DNA of 64,000 bases from Asanoa ferruginea (GCF_003387075.1 NZ_QUMQ01000001.1:5828001-5892000); one strand, 5' to 3'. Positions 34,675 to 44,681 are shown, counted from the stretch's first letter. The notes: generated by a model from the sequence alone, not told the origin. Program-made: numbers and translations.

Positions 34675-36893
34675 AGTTCACCGACGGATACTGGCAACTG
34701 CGACCGGGGGTCAGCGTGCTGCGCCCCGGTGCGGTCGAGTCGGTCGAGCTCGACCAGCGCGGTTTCACCGTCTTCGCACCGACCGGCCGGATCACCAGCC
34801 GGGGCGACACCCTCAACCGGCCGATGGTCACCGCCCGGTTCTTCTCTCCAGCCGACGGCGTCATCGGCGTCACCATCGCCCACCACCTCGGCGGGCTGCC
34901 CAAGCAGCCGGCGTTCGCGCTGGCCGCCGGCGACGACCACGCGGTCACCGTCGACGTCTCCGGCCTGTCCGCCACGCTGACCGCCGGCGAGCTGACCGCC
35001 CGGGTCGCGCTCGTCGACGGCTGGCGGGTCGACTTCCTGCACGGCGACCGGGTGCTCACCTCGTCGACCGAGCGCAGCGTCGGCCTGGTCACCGACGCCG
35101 ACGGCCGGGCACACGTGCACGACCGGCTGGCGCTCGGGGTCGGCGAGACCGTCTACGGCCTGGGGGAGCGGTTCGGTGCCTTCGTCAAGAACGGCCAGAC
35201 CGTCGACATCTGGAACGCAGACGGGGGTACGGCCAGCGAGCAGGCGTACAAAAATGTCCCGTTCTATTTGAGCAGCGCCGGCTATGGCGTCTTCGTCGAC
35301 CACCCTGAGCACGTCTCCTTCGAGATCGGGTCGGAGGTGGTCTCGCAGGCCCAGTTCAGCGTCGAGGGCCAGTCGCTGACCTATTACCTCGTCGACGGCC
35401 CGACCCCGAAAGACGTGCTGCGCCGCTACACCGCGCTGACCGGCCGCCCGGCCCGCGTGCCGGCCTGGTCCTACGGGCTGTGGCTGTCGACCTCGTTCAC
35501 CACGTCCTACGACGAGAAGACCGTCACCGAGTTCATCGACGGGATGGCCGAGCGCGACCTGCCGCTGTCGGTGTTCCATTTCGACTGCTTCTGGATGCGG
35601 CAGTTCCACTGGGTCGACTTCATCTGGGACCCGGAGACCTTCCCCGACCCGGAGGGGATGCTGCGCCGGCTGCACGAGCGCGGCCTCAAGGTGTGCGTCT
35701 GGATCAACCCCTACATCGCCCAGCGCTCCTACCTGTTCGAAGAGGGGCGCCGCAACGGCTACCTGGTGCTGCGGCCCGACGGCTCGGTCTGGCAGTGGGA
35801 CAAGTGGCAGGCCGGCATGGCGCTGGTCGACTTCACCAACCCGGAAGCCGTCGCCTGGTACCAGAGCAAGCTCAAGACGTTGCTCGACCTGGGCGTCGAC
35901 AGCTTCAAGACCGACTTCGGCGAGCGCATCCCGACCGACGTGGTCTGGCACGACGGCTCCGACCCGCAGCGGATGCACAACTACTACGCGCAGGTCTACA
36001 ACCGCGCGGTCTTCGAGTTGCTGGAGGCCGAGCGCGGCAAGGGTGAGGCGGTCGTCTTCGCCCGCTCCGCCACCGCCGGCGGGCAGCAGTTCCCGGTGCA
36101 CTGGGGTGGCGACTCCGAGTCGACGTTCGCCTCGATGGCCGAGTCGCTGCGCGGCGGGCTGTCGCTGGCCGCGTCCGGTTTCGGCTACTGGAGCCACGAC
36201 ATCGGCGGCTTCGAGGGCACCCCCGACCCGGCGGTGTTCAAGCGGTGGGTCGCCTTCGGGCTGCTGTCCTCGCACTCCCGGCTACACGGATCCGGCTCCT
36301 ACCGGGTCCCGTGGGCGTTCGACAGCGAGGCGGTCGACGTGCTGCGGCACTTCACCCGGCTCAAGCTCTCGCTGATGCCCTACCTGGCGGCCGTCGCCGA
36401 GGAGGCACACCGCGAGGGCCTGCCGATGATGCGACCGATGGTGCTCGAGTTCCCCGACGACCCGACCGCGGCCTACCTCGACCGGCAATACATGCTCGGC
36501 CCCGACGTGCTGGTGGCGCCGGTGATGAGCGCCGACGGCGAGGTGACGTTCTACGTGCCGGCCGGCACCTGGACCCACCTCGTGACCGGCGAGCGGCTCA
36601 CCGGGCCGGCCTGGGTGACCGAAAAGCACGAGTTCGACAGCGTCCCGGTGCTGGCCCGGCCCGGCGCGGTGATCCCGTTCGGCGACCGCGACGACCGGCC
36701 AGACTACGAGTGGGCCGACGGCGTGCGGCTGCGCCTGTACGCTCCGGCACAGGGGCAGCGCACCCGGGTCAGCGTTCCGTCGCCTGGAGACGGGCCCGGC
36801 GCCGAGTTCGAAGTGCGCTACGACAATGGAGAGGTCACCGCGGAGTTGATCGCGGGGTCGTCTTCGGGTTACCGGGTTGAGGTGGGACAGTGA
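34671..36893 (+). CDS. yicI: GH31 alpha-xylosidase
   Basis: This 740-residue cytoplasmic enzyme removes alpha-linked xylose from the non-reducing end of isoprimeverose and xyloglucan oligosaccharides. Nucleophile Asp415 lies in SFKTDFGE and acid/base Asp481 in WGGDSEST, one residue off the YicI positions 416 and 482. YicI specificity residues are matched too: Phe276, Cys306-Phe307 in FDCFWM, Trp344 and Lys413 (YicI 277, 307, 308, 345, 414). That separates it from alpha-glucosidases. The GTG at 34671 overlaps the permease stop. The GH1 gene overlaps its end by four bases. The gene symbol is by orthology from memory. Confidence 0.92.
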   Translation: MKFTDGYWQLRPGVSVLRPGAVESVELDQRGFTVFAPTGRITSRGDTLNRPMVTARFFSPADGVIGVTIAHHLGGLPKQPAFALAAGDDHAVTVDVSGLSATLTAGELTARVALVDGWRVDFLHGDRVLTSSTERSVGLVTDADGRAHVHDRLALGVGETVYGLGERFGAFVKNGQTVDIWNADGGTASEQAYKNVPFYLSSAGYGVFVDHPEHVSFEIGSEVVSQAQFSVEGQSLTYYLVDGPTPKDVLRRYTALTGRPARVPAWSYGLWLSTSFTTSYDEKTVTEFIDGMAERDLPLSVFHFDCFWMRQFHWVDFIWDPETFPDPEGMLRRLHERGLKVCVWINPYIAQRSYLFEEGRRNGYLVLRPDGSVWQWDKWQAGMALVDFTNPEAVAWYQSKLKTLLDLGVDSFKTDFGERIPTDVVWHDGSDPQRMHNYYAQVYNRAVFELLEAERGKGEAVVFARSATAGGQQFPVHWGGDSESTFASMAESLRGGLSLAASGFGYWSHDIGGFEGTPDPAVFKRWVAFGLLSSHSRLHGSGSYRVPWAFDSEAVDVLRHFTRLKLSLMPYLAAVAEEAHREGLPMMRPMVLEFPDDPTAAYLDRQYMLGPDVLVAPVMSADGEVTFYVPAGTWTHLVTGERLTGPAWVTEKHEFDSVPVLARPGAVIPFGDRDDRPDYEWADGVRLRLYAPAQGQRTRVSVPSPGDGPGAEFEVRYDNGEVTAELIAGSSSGYRVEVGQ

Positions 36894-38281
36894 GCGATTT
36901 TCCGGAGAGCTTCGTCTGGGGTTCGGCGACGGCTTCCTATCAGATCGAGGGTGCGGCCACTGAGGACGGTCGGACACCGTCCATTTGGGACACCTTCAGC
37001 CACACGCCGGGGCGCACGCTCAACGGCGACACCGGTGACGTGGCCGCCGACCACTACCACCGCTGGCAGGAAGACCTCGACCACATCGCGGCGCTGGGCC
37101 TCGACGCCTACCGGTTCTCGATCGCGTGGCCGCGGGTGCGGCCGGGCGGTTCCGGGCCGTTCAACCAGGCCGGGCTCGACTTCTACTCGCGGCTCGTCGA
37201 CGGCCTGCTGGAGCGCGGTGTCCGGCCGGTGGCCACGATGTACCACTGGGACCTGCCGCAGGAGCTCGAAGACGCCGGCGGCTGGGCGACGCGGGAGACC
37301 GCGCTGCGCTTCCAGGAATACGCGGCCGGCATCGTCGAGGCGCTCGGTGACCGGGTGCACACCTGGACGACCCTCAACGAGCCGTGGTGCTCGGCCTACC
37401 TGGGCTACGCCTCGGGCGTGCACGCGCCGGGCCGCACCGACCCGGCGGCGGCGCTGGCCGCGGTCCACCACCTCAACCTGGCGCACGGCCTGGCCGGCCA
37501 GGTGGTCCGCGAACTGGCCCCGGCGGCCCAGCTTTCGGTGACGCTCAACCTGCACGTCATCCGCCCGGAGTCAGACTCGGCGGAAGACCGCGACGCGGCG
37601 CGGCGGATCGACGCACTGGCCAACCGGGCGTTCCTCGGCCCGATGCTCGACGGTGCCTACCCGGCCGACCTGCTGGCCGACACCGCCGCCATCACCGACT
37701 GGTCGTTCGTCCGCGAGGGCGACGAGAAGCTGATCGCGGTGCCGCTCGACGTGCTCGGCGTCAACTACTACTCGAGCACCCTGGTCCGCGCCTGGGACGG
37801 GGTCTCGCCCCGGTCCGACGCCGACGGTCACGGCCAGTCCGCGGCCTCGCCGTGGGTCGGCGCCGACAACGTCGACTTCCTGCCGCAGCCCGGCCCCTAC
37901 ACGGCGATGGGTTGGAACATCGACCCGCCGGCGCTGACCGAGCTGCTGCTGCGGCTGCGTGACGAATATCCACGACAGCCGCTGATGATCACCGAAAACG
38001 GCGCCGCGTTCGACGACGTCGTCTCGCCCGACGGCACGATCCAGGACGACCGCCGGATCGACTACCTGCACCGGCACATCGCCGCGGTGGCCGAGGCGCG
38101 GGCACAGGGCGCCGACGTCCGCGGCTATTTCCTCTGGTCGCTGCTCGACAACTTCGAGTGGGGCTACGGCTACGACCGCCGGTTCGGGATCATCCGGGTC
38201 GACTACGACACCCAGGTGCGCACCTGGAAGCAGAGCGCCCACTGGTACCAGCGGCTCGCGGCCACCGGACAACTTCCCTAG
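36890..38281 (+). CDS. GH1 beta-glucosidase
   Basis: This 463-residue cytoplasmic GH1 enzyme hydrolyses beta-linked glucosyl units. The acid/base Glu164 lies in TLNEPW and the nucleophile Glu369 in ITENGAAF. The N-terminus [15 protein letters not shown] and C-terminal [18 protein letters not shown] are typical; length is normal. It would cut the cello-oligosaccharide backbone exposed after xylose removal. GTG start overlaps the alpha-xylosidase stop. It overlaps the convergent GyrI-like gene by 4 bp at CTAG. A beta-galactosidase or fucosidase activity cannot be excluded. Confidence 0.92.
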   Translation: MSDFPESFVWGSATASYQIEGAATEDGRTPSIWDTFSHTPGRTLNGDTGDVAADHYHRWQEDLDHIAALGLDAYRFSIAWPRVRPGGSGPFNQAGLDFYSRLVDGLLERGVRPVATMYHWDLPQELEDAGGWATRETALRFQEYAAGIVEALGDRVHTWTTLNEPWCSAYLGYASGVHAPGRTDPAAALAAVHHLNLAHGLAGQVVRELAPAAQLSVTLNLHVIRPESDSAEDRDAARRIDALANRAFLGPMLDGAYPADLLADTAAITDWSFVREGDEKLIAVPLDVLGVNYYSSTLVRAWDGVSPRSDADGHGQSAASPWVGADNVDFLPQPGPYTAMGWNIDPPALTELLLRLRDEYPRQPLMITENGAAFDDVVSPDGTIQDDRRIDYLHRHIAAVAEARAQGADVRGYFLWSLLDNFEWGYGYDRRFGIIRVDYDTQVRTWKQSAHWYQRLAATGQLP

Positions 38282-38886
38282 GCGCTGATCCTGGACACGG
38301 GCTGGCGGAGGATGGTGCGCAACTTCGCCGGCTCGGTCCGCCGCGGGTCGCTGAGATAGATCTCGTGGTGCCGGCCGTCGAACGCGAGGCCGTTCGCCGG
38401 CATGAACTCGTGGTGTAGGCGGTGCAGCAGCGGTGCTTCGTCGTCGAAGGATCCGATGTGGAGCACCTGCACGGCGAGCCCTTCCGCGTAGGGCGCGAGC
38501 CGCACCGCCGGTGAAGCCTTCTTCGCGGCGACGGCCTCGTCCACCATGGCCGGCGTGATCCATTCCGGCTGGGTGATCATCATGGTCCATTCCCAGTCGT
38601 CCTTGGCCCGGTCGATGAACTTCGCCGGGTCGTCGGCCGACCACAGACCCTCCAGCGGCGCGACCACGTAGTCGCGGTCGAGCTGCCGCTTGCTGGCGAA
38701 CTTCAGCGCGTAGGAGACGGCGAACAGCGCGGCCACGGCCTCGGAGTAGGCACCGCTCGTGTTCGGGTCGCCCTTGCCGTCGACCATCAGAAAGGGCAGC
38801 TCCGGCACGTCGAGGAGCTGGAACGCGCCGGCCCGCGGTGCGTAGAGATCCCTACGATCGCGCTTGATGTCCGACTTTCCCGCCAC
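38278..38886 (-). CDS. GyrI-like small-molecule-binding domain protein
   Basis: This 202-residue protein has the pattern of the SCO-type GyrI-like/effector-binding group. It opens [32 protein letters not shown], and a middle portion [25 protein letters not shown] precedes [21 protein letters not shown] and a C-terminal [24 protein letters not shown]. Members bind drug-like ligands, sometimes act on them, and usually lack a DNA-binding domain. The GTG at 38886 follows AAGG. The gene is divergent from LysR with a 26-bp gap. Confidence 0.8.
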   Translation of the reverse strand: MAGKSDIKRDRRDLYAPRAGAFQLLDVPELPFLMVDGKGDPNTSGAYSEAVAALFAVSYALKFASKRQLDRDYVVAPLEGLWSADDPAKFIDRAKDDWEWTMMITQPEWITPAMVDEAVAAKKASPAVRLAPYAEGLAVQVLHIGSFDDEAPLLHRLHHEFMPANGLAFDGRHHEIYLSDPRRTEPAKLRTILRQPVSRISA

Positions 38887-38912
38887 CCGGCGCACCTTAC
38901 TAGGGTTGGGGT

Positions 38913-39722
38913 ATGGATCGACCGGAGGTTCGCGACCTCGTCTACTTCGCCGCGGTGGCGGAGCACCGGCACTTCGGCCGCGCCGCCGAGCAACTGGGTA
39001 TGGCACAGCCGCCACTGTCCCGCGCGATCAGCCGGCTGGAGCGCCGGTTGGGCGTCCTGCTGTTCGACCGCACCAGCCGACGGGTCGACCTGACGAAAGC
39101 GGGCGAGGTGTTCCTGCGGGAGACCCGCAAGACCCTCGCCGCGCTCGACACTGCCGTGCGCCGGGCACAGCAGGCGGCCCGGCCCCGGCGGCTGGTGCTC
39201 GCCGCTCCGGCCGGCACCGGCGCGGGCCGGCTCGCCGAGATGCTCGACGAATACCGCGGCGGCGCGGACTCCGTACCCGTGGAAATGCTCTTCACCACCG
39301 ACCTGGGCGGCGCGGTCCGCGGCGGTGCCGCCGACGCGGCGCTCATGTGCAGCAGCGACGATCTCGACGGGCTCGACTCGGTCGACCTGTTCGACGAGAC
39401 CCCGGTCGCGCTCCTGCCTGCGGGCCACCGGCTCGCCGCGCGCGACGGCCTGACGATGCGCGAGCTCGAAGCCGACGACCGCTTCTGCGCGCAGCCGCCG
39501 CCGCTGGGCATCGACGAACTCGTCGACCGGATCGCGCTCGGTGAGCTCGTGGTGCTGTCCGGTGCGAGCTCGACCGACCGGCTCGGCTCGGCCGTGGTGG
39601 CCGTTCCGGTGCGCGACGTGCCGATCAACCGGATCGTGCTGGCGTGGCCGCGCGAAACCCACTCGGCGGAGCGCGAGCGACTCGTCCGCAGCGCGGTCGA
39701 CGTGGCGGTCAGATCTGGTTGA
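38913..39722 (+). CDS. LysR-family transcriptional regulator
   Basis: This 269-residue regulator has an N-terminal winged HTH (VAEHRHFGRAAEQLGMAQPPLSRAISRLERRLGVLLFDRT). A type-2-PBP-like effector domain follows and is shorter than the usual 300-residue LysR length. The target is unclear: the divergent GyrI-like gene shares a very short intergenic region, and the convergent SDR overlaps its end by 14 bp. Confidence 0.87.
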   Translation: MDRPEVRDLVYFAAVAEHRHFGRAAEQLGMAQPPLSRAISRLERRLGVLLFDRTSRRVDLTKAGEVFLRETRKTLAALDTAVRRAQQAARPRRLVLAAPAGTGAGRLAEMLDEYRGGADSVPVEMLFTTDLGGAVRGGAADAALMCSSDDLDGLDSVDLFDETPVALLPAGHRLAARDGLTMRELEADDRFCAQPPPLGIDELVDRIALGELVVLSGASSTDRLGSAVVAVPVRDVPINRIVLAWPRETHSAERERLVRSAVDVAVRSG

Positions 39723-40461
39723 CGCCGCCGTCCACCACGAGTTCGGAACCGGTGATGTAGCTGCTCTGGTCGGAGGCCAGGAACAGGGCCGCGGCGGCCT
39801 GCTCGGCCGCGTCGGCGACCCGTCCCAACGGCACGCCCGAGGCCAGGAACGTGATGAACTCGTCCCCGGTCATACCCGCGGGGGCGTTGCCGCGCAGCAT
39901 CGGCGTGTCCGTCGTGTGCGGCGCGAGCGCGTTGACCCGGATGCCCCGCTCCTTGAGCTCGATGGCCCAGTTGCGGGTCAACGACCGGACCCCGGCCTTG
40001 GCCGCGGCGTAGAGCCCGATGCCGACGCCACCCCGACTGGCCATGGTGGACGAGCAGAGGATCACCGACGCGTGGTCGTTGAGCAGCGGCAGCGCCTTCT
40101 GCACGGTGAACACCGCGCTGCGCAGGTTGAGCCGCGTGGCGTGCTCGTAGTCGTCTTCGGTCACCTCGGCCAGCGGCCGCATCGGCGCACCGCCCGCGTT
40201 GGCGAACAGCACGTCGATCCGCCGCCCGTCGGCTCCGATGGTGGCGAAGAGCCGTTCGAGGTCGGCCACGTCCGTGACGTCGCCCTGCACCCCGCTGGCG
40301 CGGGCCGCGCCGATCCGCACCACGGCCTCGTCGAGCTCCGGCTTGCGCCGTCCCGTGAGGTAGACGTAGGCACCCTCCTCGGCGAAGCGCAGCGCGCTGG
40401 CGAACCCGATGCCCTCGCTGGCACCCGTCACCACCGCGACCTTGCCGTCGAGCTGACCCAT
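39709..40461 (-). CDS. Short-chain dehydrogenase/reductase
   Basis: This 250-residue classical SDR has TGASEGIG (residues 12-19), ANAGG at about 85, catalytic Ser in LCSSTM and YAAAK as the YxxxK motif. The C-terminal ITGSELVVDGGVNQI is the usual end of 3-oxoacyl-reductase-like SDRs. The ATG at 40461 follows GGGGAG; the longer frame from 40527 lacks a ribosome site. Substrate unknown. Confidence 0.87.
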   Translation of the reverse strand: MGQLDGKVAVVTGASEGIGFASALRFAEEGAYVYLTGRRKPELDEAVVRIGAARASGVQGDVTDVADLERLFATIGADGRRIDVLFANAGGAPMRPLAEVTEDDYEHATRLNLRSAVFTVQKALPLLNDHASVILCSSTMASRGGVGIGLYAAAKAGVRSLTRNWAIELKERGIRVNALAPHTTDTPMLRGNAPAGMTGDEFITFLASGVPLGRVADAAEQAAAALFLASDQSSYITGSELVVDGGVNQI

Positions 40462-40568
40462 TGCTTTCTCCCCTGACTCGCTGGTCCGCGCGGCCGGCCG
40501 GTTGACCGCCCGCCGCAGCCAGTCCATCTCGCGGGAGCTGCACCAACAATGATCAATTCGGCAAGGAC

Positions 40569-40587
40569 CGATACCCGAGAGGTATCG
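40569..40587. promoter_or_regulatory. Perfect 7-bp inverted repeat upstream of the SDR and CadD-like genes
   Basis: CGATACC (40569-40575), CGAGA, then GGTATCG (40581-40587) form a palindrome in the divergent gap between the SDR and the cadmium-type transporter gene. It is a plausible operator for either direction. No regulator gene of the ArsR/CadC type lies next to it. Confidence 0.45.
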
Positions 40588-40673
40588 ATCCGCCCGACTC
40601 GAACCCGACCAGCGCCTTGTGAGACGCTGGCGCTCACCTCGGCGCCCCCACCCCCGGATCAGAAGACCGTTCC

Positions 40674-41276
40674 ATGGACCTAGGCATCATCGGCCAGGCC
40701 GCCGGCCTGTTCGCCGTCACCAACATCGACGACATCCTGGTCCTCGCGCTCTTCTTCGCCTAGGGCGCCGGGCACCGCGACGCCACCCGCAACATCGGCG
40801 CAGGCCAATATCTCGGTTTCGCGGGCATTCTCGCGGTCGCCGTGGCCGCCGCGTTCGGTGCCACGTTCCTGCCCGAGAGCGCCGTGCCGTATCTCGGCCT
40901 TCTCCCGCTCACACTCGGCATCAAAGCCGCCGTGCAGGCCTGGCGGCACCGCGGCGACGACGACGGCGAACCCGAGCTCACGCACGGCGGCCCGCGGATT
41001 CTCGAGGTCGCCGCCATCACGTTCGCCAACGGCGGCGACAACATCGGCGTCTACGTGCCGGTCTTCGCCACCGCCGGCACCGGCGGCATGACCGTCTACG
41101 TGGTCGTCTTCCTGATCCTGGTCGCCGTCTGGGTCGCAGCCGGGCGCTACCTCGCCACCCGTCCCGTCGTCGCCAGAGCCCTGAGCCGATGGGGCCACAT
41201 CCTGCTGCCCGTCGTCTTGATCGGCATCGGCCTGCTCATCCTCATCGAAGGCGGCGCCTTCGGGTCAACAGGTTGA
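40674..41276 (+). pseudogene. CadD-like cadmium/cation transporter gene with an in-frame amber codon
   Basis: From ATG 40674 the frame reads TNIDDILVLALFFA then TAG at 40761-40763 (codon 30), and continues in the same frame as an intact CadD-family protein to TGA at 41276. The rest has GAGHRDATRNIGAGQYLGFAG, then hydrophobic segments with VAAITFANGGDNIGVYVPVF and a C-terminal LLPVVLIGIGLLILIEGG. The family usually has Gln or Arg after FFA, so TAG probably arose from CAG by one transition. Without suppression only 29 residues are made. An internal restart could make a truncated five-TM product. Sequencing error is possible. Confidence 0.8.
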
Positions 41277-41301
41277 GTGGAACCGCCCACCGGGCGATCG
41301 G

Positions 41302-41760
41302 TCAGGAGTCATGAGTGGTCTTCCCGAGCTCTTCGGCCAGCCCGACGATGATGCCTTCCGGGCCGCGGACGTAGCAGAGCCGATAGATCTCCTCGTAGCG
41401 GGCCACCTCGCCGACGAGTTCGGCGCCGTGGGTGCGCAGGCGGGCGACGACGTCGTCGATGTCGTCGACGGCGAACATGATCCGGCGGATGCCCAGCGTG
41501 TTGGCCGGCGCGTCCGCCGGCCCGGCGCTGATCGCCTTCGGCGCGTGGAACATCGCCAGCTCGACCCGGCCGTGACCGTCTGGGGTCCGGAGCATCGCGA
41601 CGTCCTGCCGGACATCGCTGATCCCGATGACCTGCTCCACCCAAGGTCCTTCAACCGGTCCCTTGCCCTCCAGCTCCATGCCCAGTTCGACGAAGAACGC
41701 GATGACAAGATCAAGATCTTCGACGACGATGAGTACGTTGTCCATCCGCTGGAGCGTCAT
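41302..41760 (-). CDS. VOC-family protein
   Basis: This 152-residue vicinal-oxygen-chelate protein opens RMDNVLIVVEDLDLVIAFFVELGMELEGK. It has a central RRIMFAVDDIDDVVARL segment and ends YVRGPEGIIVGLAEELG. The ATG overlaps the stop of the nucleotidyltransferase gene (ATGA), so the two are coupled. Substrate unknown; possibly detoxification alongside its partner. Confidence 0.82.
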   Translation of the reverse strand: MTLQRMDNVLIVVEDLDLVIAFFVELGMELEGKGPVEGPWVEQVIGISDVRQDVAMLRTPDGHGRVELAMFHAPKAISAGPADAPANTLGIRRIMFAVDDIDDVVARLRTHGAELVGEVARYEEIYRLCYVRGPEGIIVGLAEELGKTTHDS

Positions 41761-42590
41761 GCCGGGTCTCCCTGGTGTCGTGCGGCCGCGTCAATCCGTC
41801 GAGCGGAGCCGCCAGCCCGGTCTCGACATCCGTCGTCGATCAGCCACCGCAGCAGACCGCCGGCATCCCGGCCGCGCCGCGCGGGATCGTCGTAGAGGCT
41901 GGCCGATCCGGGATCTTCCCGGAGGCGCAGCGACTCCCGGGCGATGAGGTTCCACCGCTGGTCCAGGCTGTCCCGGACGTATCGACCCGCGCCGCTCTTC
42001 GACGTCAGCGTCCCGGTGGTCAACAGGTGGTGCAGTCGCGCGGGCCCGAGCCCGACGAACGCCACCGAGGCGTCGTGACCACCGAACACCGTCGGACCCG
42101 CGTCGTCGACCTGCTTGGCGATGCCGCGCCAGAAGGTGTCCAGGTTGTTGCGGGTGAACTCGAGCAGCGCCGCCAGGTCGGTGAAGACAGGTGGCAGCTC
42201 ACCGCGCACCGTGATGCCGCGTTCGGCCAGCTCGTGCCAGGTCACCAGATTGATGTCGATGGTGCCGGCGGCGGCGAACTCGCCCTGGTAGAAGACTGGC
42301 CGCCGGCCGACCAGCGCGGGTGCCGCGGCCAGATCGGCGGACGTGCAATGGAAACCGTCGAACACGAGCGACGGGAAGCGGACCTTCGTCGCCTCGTGCG
42401 CCGCGCGCAGCAGCGCGAGGTCGGCACCCGTCGGCAACTCTTCCCACAGCCCGACGAAATCAACGTCACTGCCGGCGAAGAACTCGCCCCAGCAGAGTGA
42501 GCCGTGCAGGAAGAGACCCGCCACCCGGCCCGGCAGCCGGTCGTCGATCTCGCTCAGGAAGAAATCCGATACCGCCGGCGGCAGAGTCAC
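41757..42590 (-). CDS. Nucleotidyltransferase-domain protein
   Basis: This 277-residue protein has the nucleotidyltransferase signature GSLCWGEFFAGSDVDFVG (residues 29-46, GS-x-WG-x-SDxD), as in aminoglycoside adenylyltransferases and DUF4111 proteins. The helical C-terminal half (ASVAFVGLGPARLHHLLTTG) suits that group. It could adenylylate a small molecule such as an antibiotic, but specificity is not readable. It is translationally coupled to the VOC gene. Confidence 0.75.
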   Translation of the reverse strand: MTLPPAVSDFFLSEIDDRLPGRVAGLFLHGSLCWGEFFAGSDVDFVGLWEELPTGADLALLRAAHEATKVRFPSLVFDGFHCTSADLAAAPALVGRRPVFYQGEFAAAGTIDINLVTWHELAERGITVRGELPPVFTDLAALLEFTRNNLDTFWRGIAKQVDDAGPTVFGGHDASVAFVGLGPARLHHLLTTGTLTSKSGAGRYVRDSLDQRWNLIARESLRLREDPGSASLYDDPARRGRDAGGLLRWLIDDGCRDRAGGSARRIDAAARHQGDPA

Positions 42591-42634
42591 GCCGGCAGAC
42601 TATCGACTGACCGGCGGCCGTGCATGGATGCGCT

Positions 42635-44239
42635 ATGAATGGCGGCGTGACTTCGTTGGAGCGCGCCGGTCGGGGGATGGCCATCGCGACGCTGGCGTCG
42701 CGGGCGGCGGGCTTCCTGCGGATCGTGGTGCTGGCGGCCGCGCTGGGCCTGGGCACCCGGTTGCTCGACAGCTACAACGTGGCCAACACGCTGCCCAACG
42801 CCGTCTACGAGTTGGTGGTCGGCGGTGCGATGGCGAGCGTGGTGGTGCCCCTGCTGACCCGGGCGGCGTTGACCGAGCCCGACGACGGCGTGGTCTACGC
42901 GCAACGCCTGCTGTCGTTGATGGTCTACGGGTTGAGCGCCGTCACCGTCGTCGCCGTGTTCGCCGCTCCGCTGCTGGTGGACCTCTACACGCCGGGCTTC
43001 ACCGCCGAGCAGCGCGATTTGGCCGTGGTGTTCAGCCGCTATTTCCTCCCGCAGATCCTGTTCTACGGCGTGAGCGCGACGGCCGGCGCGGTGCTCAACA
43101 TCCGCGGCCGGTTCGCCGCGCCCATGTGGGCGCCGCTGTGCAACAGCCTGGTGGTGATCGCGGTCGGGCTGACCTACCTCGCGATCGGTGGTTCGACCGG
43201 CATCGCGGGCCTGACGACGGGCCAGTTGACGCTGCTCGCCGTCGGCACCACCGCGGGTGTGTTCGCCCAACTCACCCTCGTCGTGTGGGCGCTGGCGCGG
43301 AGCGGTTTCCCGGTGCGCCTGCGGCTGGATCCCCGGGGCATCGCGATCCGCCGGATCGGCCGGCTCGGCGGGTGGGTGCTGATCTCGGTCGTCGCCGCGC
43401 AGGTGCTGCTGGCGGTGGCGACCCGGTCGGCGTCGTTGAGCGGGCCGGGCGGCATCACCGCCTACCAGAACGCCTACGCGGTGTTCCAGGTGCCGTTCGC
43501 GGTCATCGCACTGTCGGTGATGACCGCGATGCTGCCGCGGCTGAGCCGCAGCGCGGCCCGTCTCGACCATGCCCGGGTGATCCGGGACCTGTCGCTCGCG
43601 GTGCGGGTCGCCGCCGTGACCATGGCACCGATCGCGGTGGCGATGATGGTCCTAGGTGGACAGATAGCCATCCTGCTGTTCGGCCACGGCCGCAGCGCGG
43701 CGGCGACGGTGAGCCTGCTGGGCCTCGTCGTGGCGGCGTTCGGCCTGGCCCTGGTGCCGTTCACCGGATACATGATCCTGCAACGCGGTTTCTACGCCTT
43801 GCAGGACACGAAGACGCCGGCATTGATCGCCGCGGGTGTCGCCGCGATCGGGGTCGCGGGTTGCCTGGGTGCCGCGTGGCTGCTGCCGTCCGCCGACATC
43901 GTGGTCGGCATCCCGCTTGCCTACGCCGCCGCCTACACCGTCGGGCTCATCACCACGGCTCTCGTGCTGCGCCGCCGCCTCGGCCGGATCGACGGCAACC
44001 GGCTCGTCCGCACGCACCTGCGAATCCTGGTCGCGGCGACCGTCGGCGCAGGCTGCGCGGCCGTCACCGTTCAGGCGGTGGCGCCGCTGGTCCCGCCGGG
44101 CTGGGCCGGGTCACCGGTCACGATCGCGGTGGCTGCCCTGGCGGGCGGCCTCGGCTACGTCGCCGCCGGGCGGCTATTGCACCTGACGGAACTGCGACAC
44201 CTGGTGGCGACAGCGCTGCACAGCGTTCGCGGCGGCTGA
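42635..44239 (+). CDS. MurJ/MviN-type lipid flippase
   Basis: This 534-residue polytopic membrane protein has about fourteen hydrophobic segments and the MurJ pattern: ASRAAGFLRIVVLAAALG, YNVANTLPNAVYELVVGGA, VPLLTR and SRYFLPQILFYGVS. It would flip lipid II or a related lipid-linked saccharide across the membrane. It lacks the extra cytoplasmic kinase-like domain of large actinobacterial MviN proteins. It stands alone, not in the usual end-of-chromosome context, so it may be a second copy. The ATG at 42635 has no strong ribosome site; GTG 42647 is possible. Confidence 0.87.
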   Translation: MNGGVTSLERAGRGMAIATLASRAAGFLRIVVLAAALGLGTRLLDSYNVANTLPNAVYELVVGGAMASVVVPLLTRAALTEPDDGVVYAQRLLSLMVYGLSAVTVVAVFAAPLLVDLYTPGFTAEQRDLAVVFSRYFLPQILFYGVSATAGAVLNIRGRFAAPMWAPLCNSLVVIAVGLTYLAIGGSTGIAGLTTGQLTLLAVGTTAGVFAQLTLVVWALARSGFPVRLRLDPRGIAIRRIGRLGGWVLISVVAAQVLLAVATRSASLSGPGGITAYQNAYAVFQVPFAVIALSVMTAMLPRLSRSAARLDHARVIRDLSLAVRVAAVTMAPIAVAMMVLGGQIAILLFGHGRSAAATVSLLGLVVAAFGLALVPFTGYMILQRGFYALQDTKTPALIAAGVAAIGVAGCLGAAWLLPSADIVVGIPLAYAAAYTVGLITTALVLRRRLGRIDGNRLVRTHLRILVAATVGAGCAAVTVQAVAPLVPPGWAGSPVTIAVAALAGGLGYVAAGRLLHLTELRHLVATALHSVRGG

Positions 44240-44243
44240 ACCA

Positions 44244-44681
44244 CTAGCCCCGCAAGGAGTGCACCATGCTCCGCAGAATTCTCAACGCGGCCGACTGCTC
44301 GTCCTGCGTCAGGCCGCTCAGCATCCTGACCTCGACGGACCGGACCGCAACGGTCGCCTTCTCGAGGCTCCGTCGACCGCGTGGCGTCAGGCGCGTGGGA
44401 AGAGCCTTCCCGACCGGGGCCTGCGCCGGCCGGGTCACGTAGCCGTCCCGTTCCAGGGCTTGCAGCAAAACGTTCATCGACTGCCGGGTCACGAACGCTC
44501 CGCGCGCGAGCTCGGAGTTGGACAGGCCCGGGCGCTGTGCGAGCAGTTCGAGGCAGGAGTAGTGGGTCACCGTCATCCCCAGCGGCCGCAGCACCGCCTC
44601 CATGGCCGCGCGGAGGGCGCTCGACGCCTCTTTCAGCAGGTAGCCCAGTGACGTATCGAGGTCGACGCCGTCTTGACTCAT
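44244..44681 (-). CDS. MarR-family transcriptional regulator
   Basis: This 145-residue protein has a MarR winged HTH core (HYSCLELLAQRPGLSNSELARGAFVTRQSMNVLLQALERDGYVTR) and flanking dimerisation helices. It is divergent from a VOC gene. The shared 63-bp gap holds two copies of a TGTCAG-N4-CTGACA palindrome, one of which covers its own start. It probably represses itself and the VOC gene until a ligand binds. A long upstream extension of its frame is shadow. Confidence 0.9.
   Translation of the reverse strand: MSQDGVDLDTSLGYLLKEASSALRAAMEAVLRPLGMTVTHYSCLELLAQRPGLSNSELARGAFVTRQSMNVLLQALERDGYVTRPAQAPVGKALPTRLTPRGRRSLEKATVAVRSVEVRMLSGLTQDEQSAALRILRSMVHSLRG

Noticed and set aside
26116-41276. 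Genome-wide recoding of TAG as a sense codon
   Set aside because: Many intact genes in the window end in TAG with correct family lengths (for example 8774, 38281, 63646), so TAG is a normal stop.
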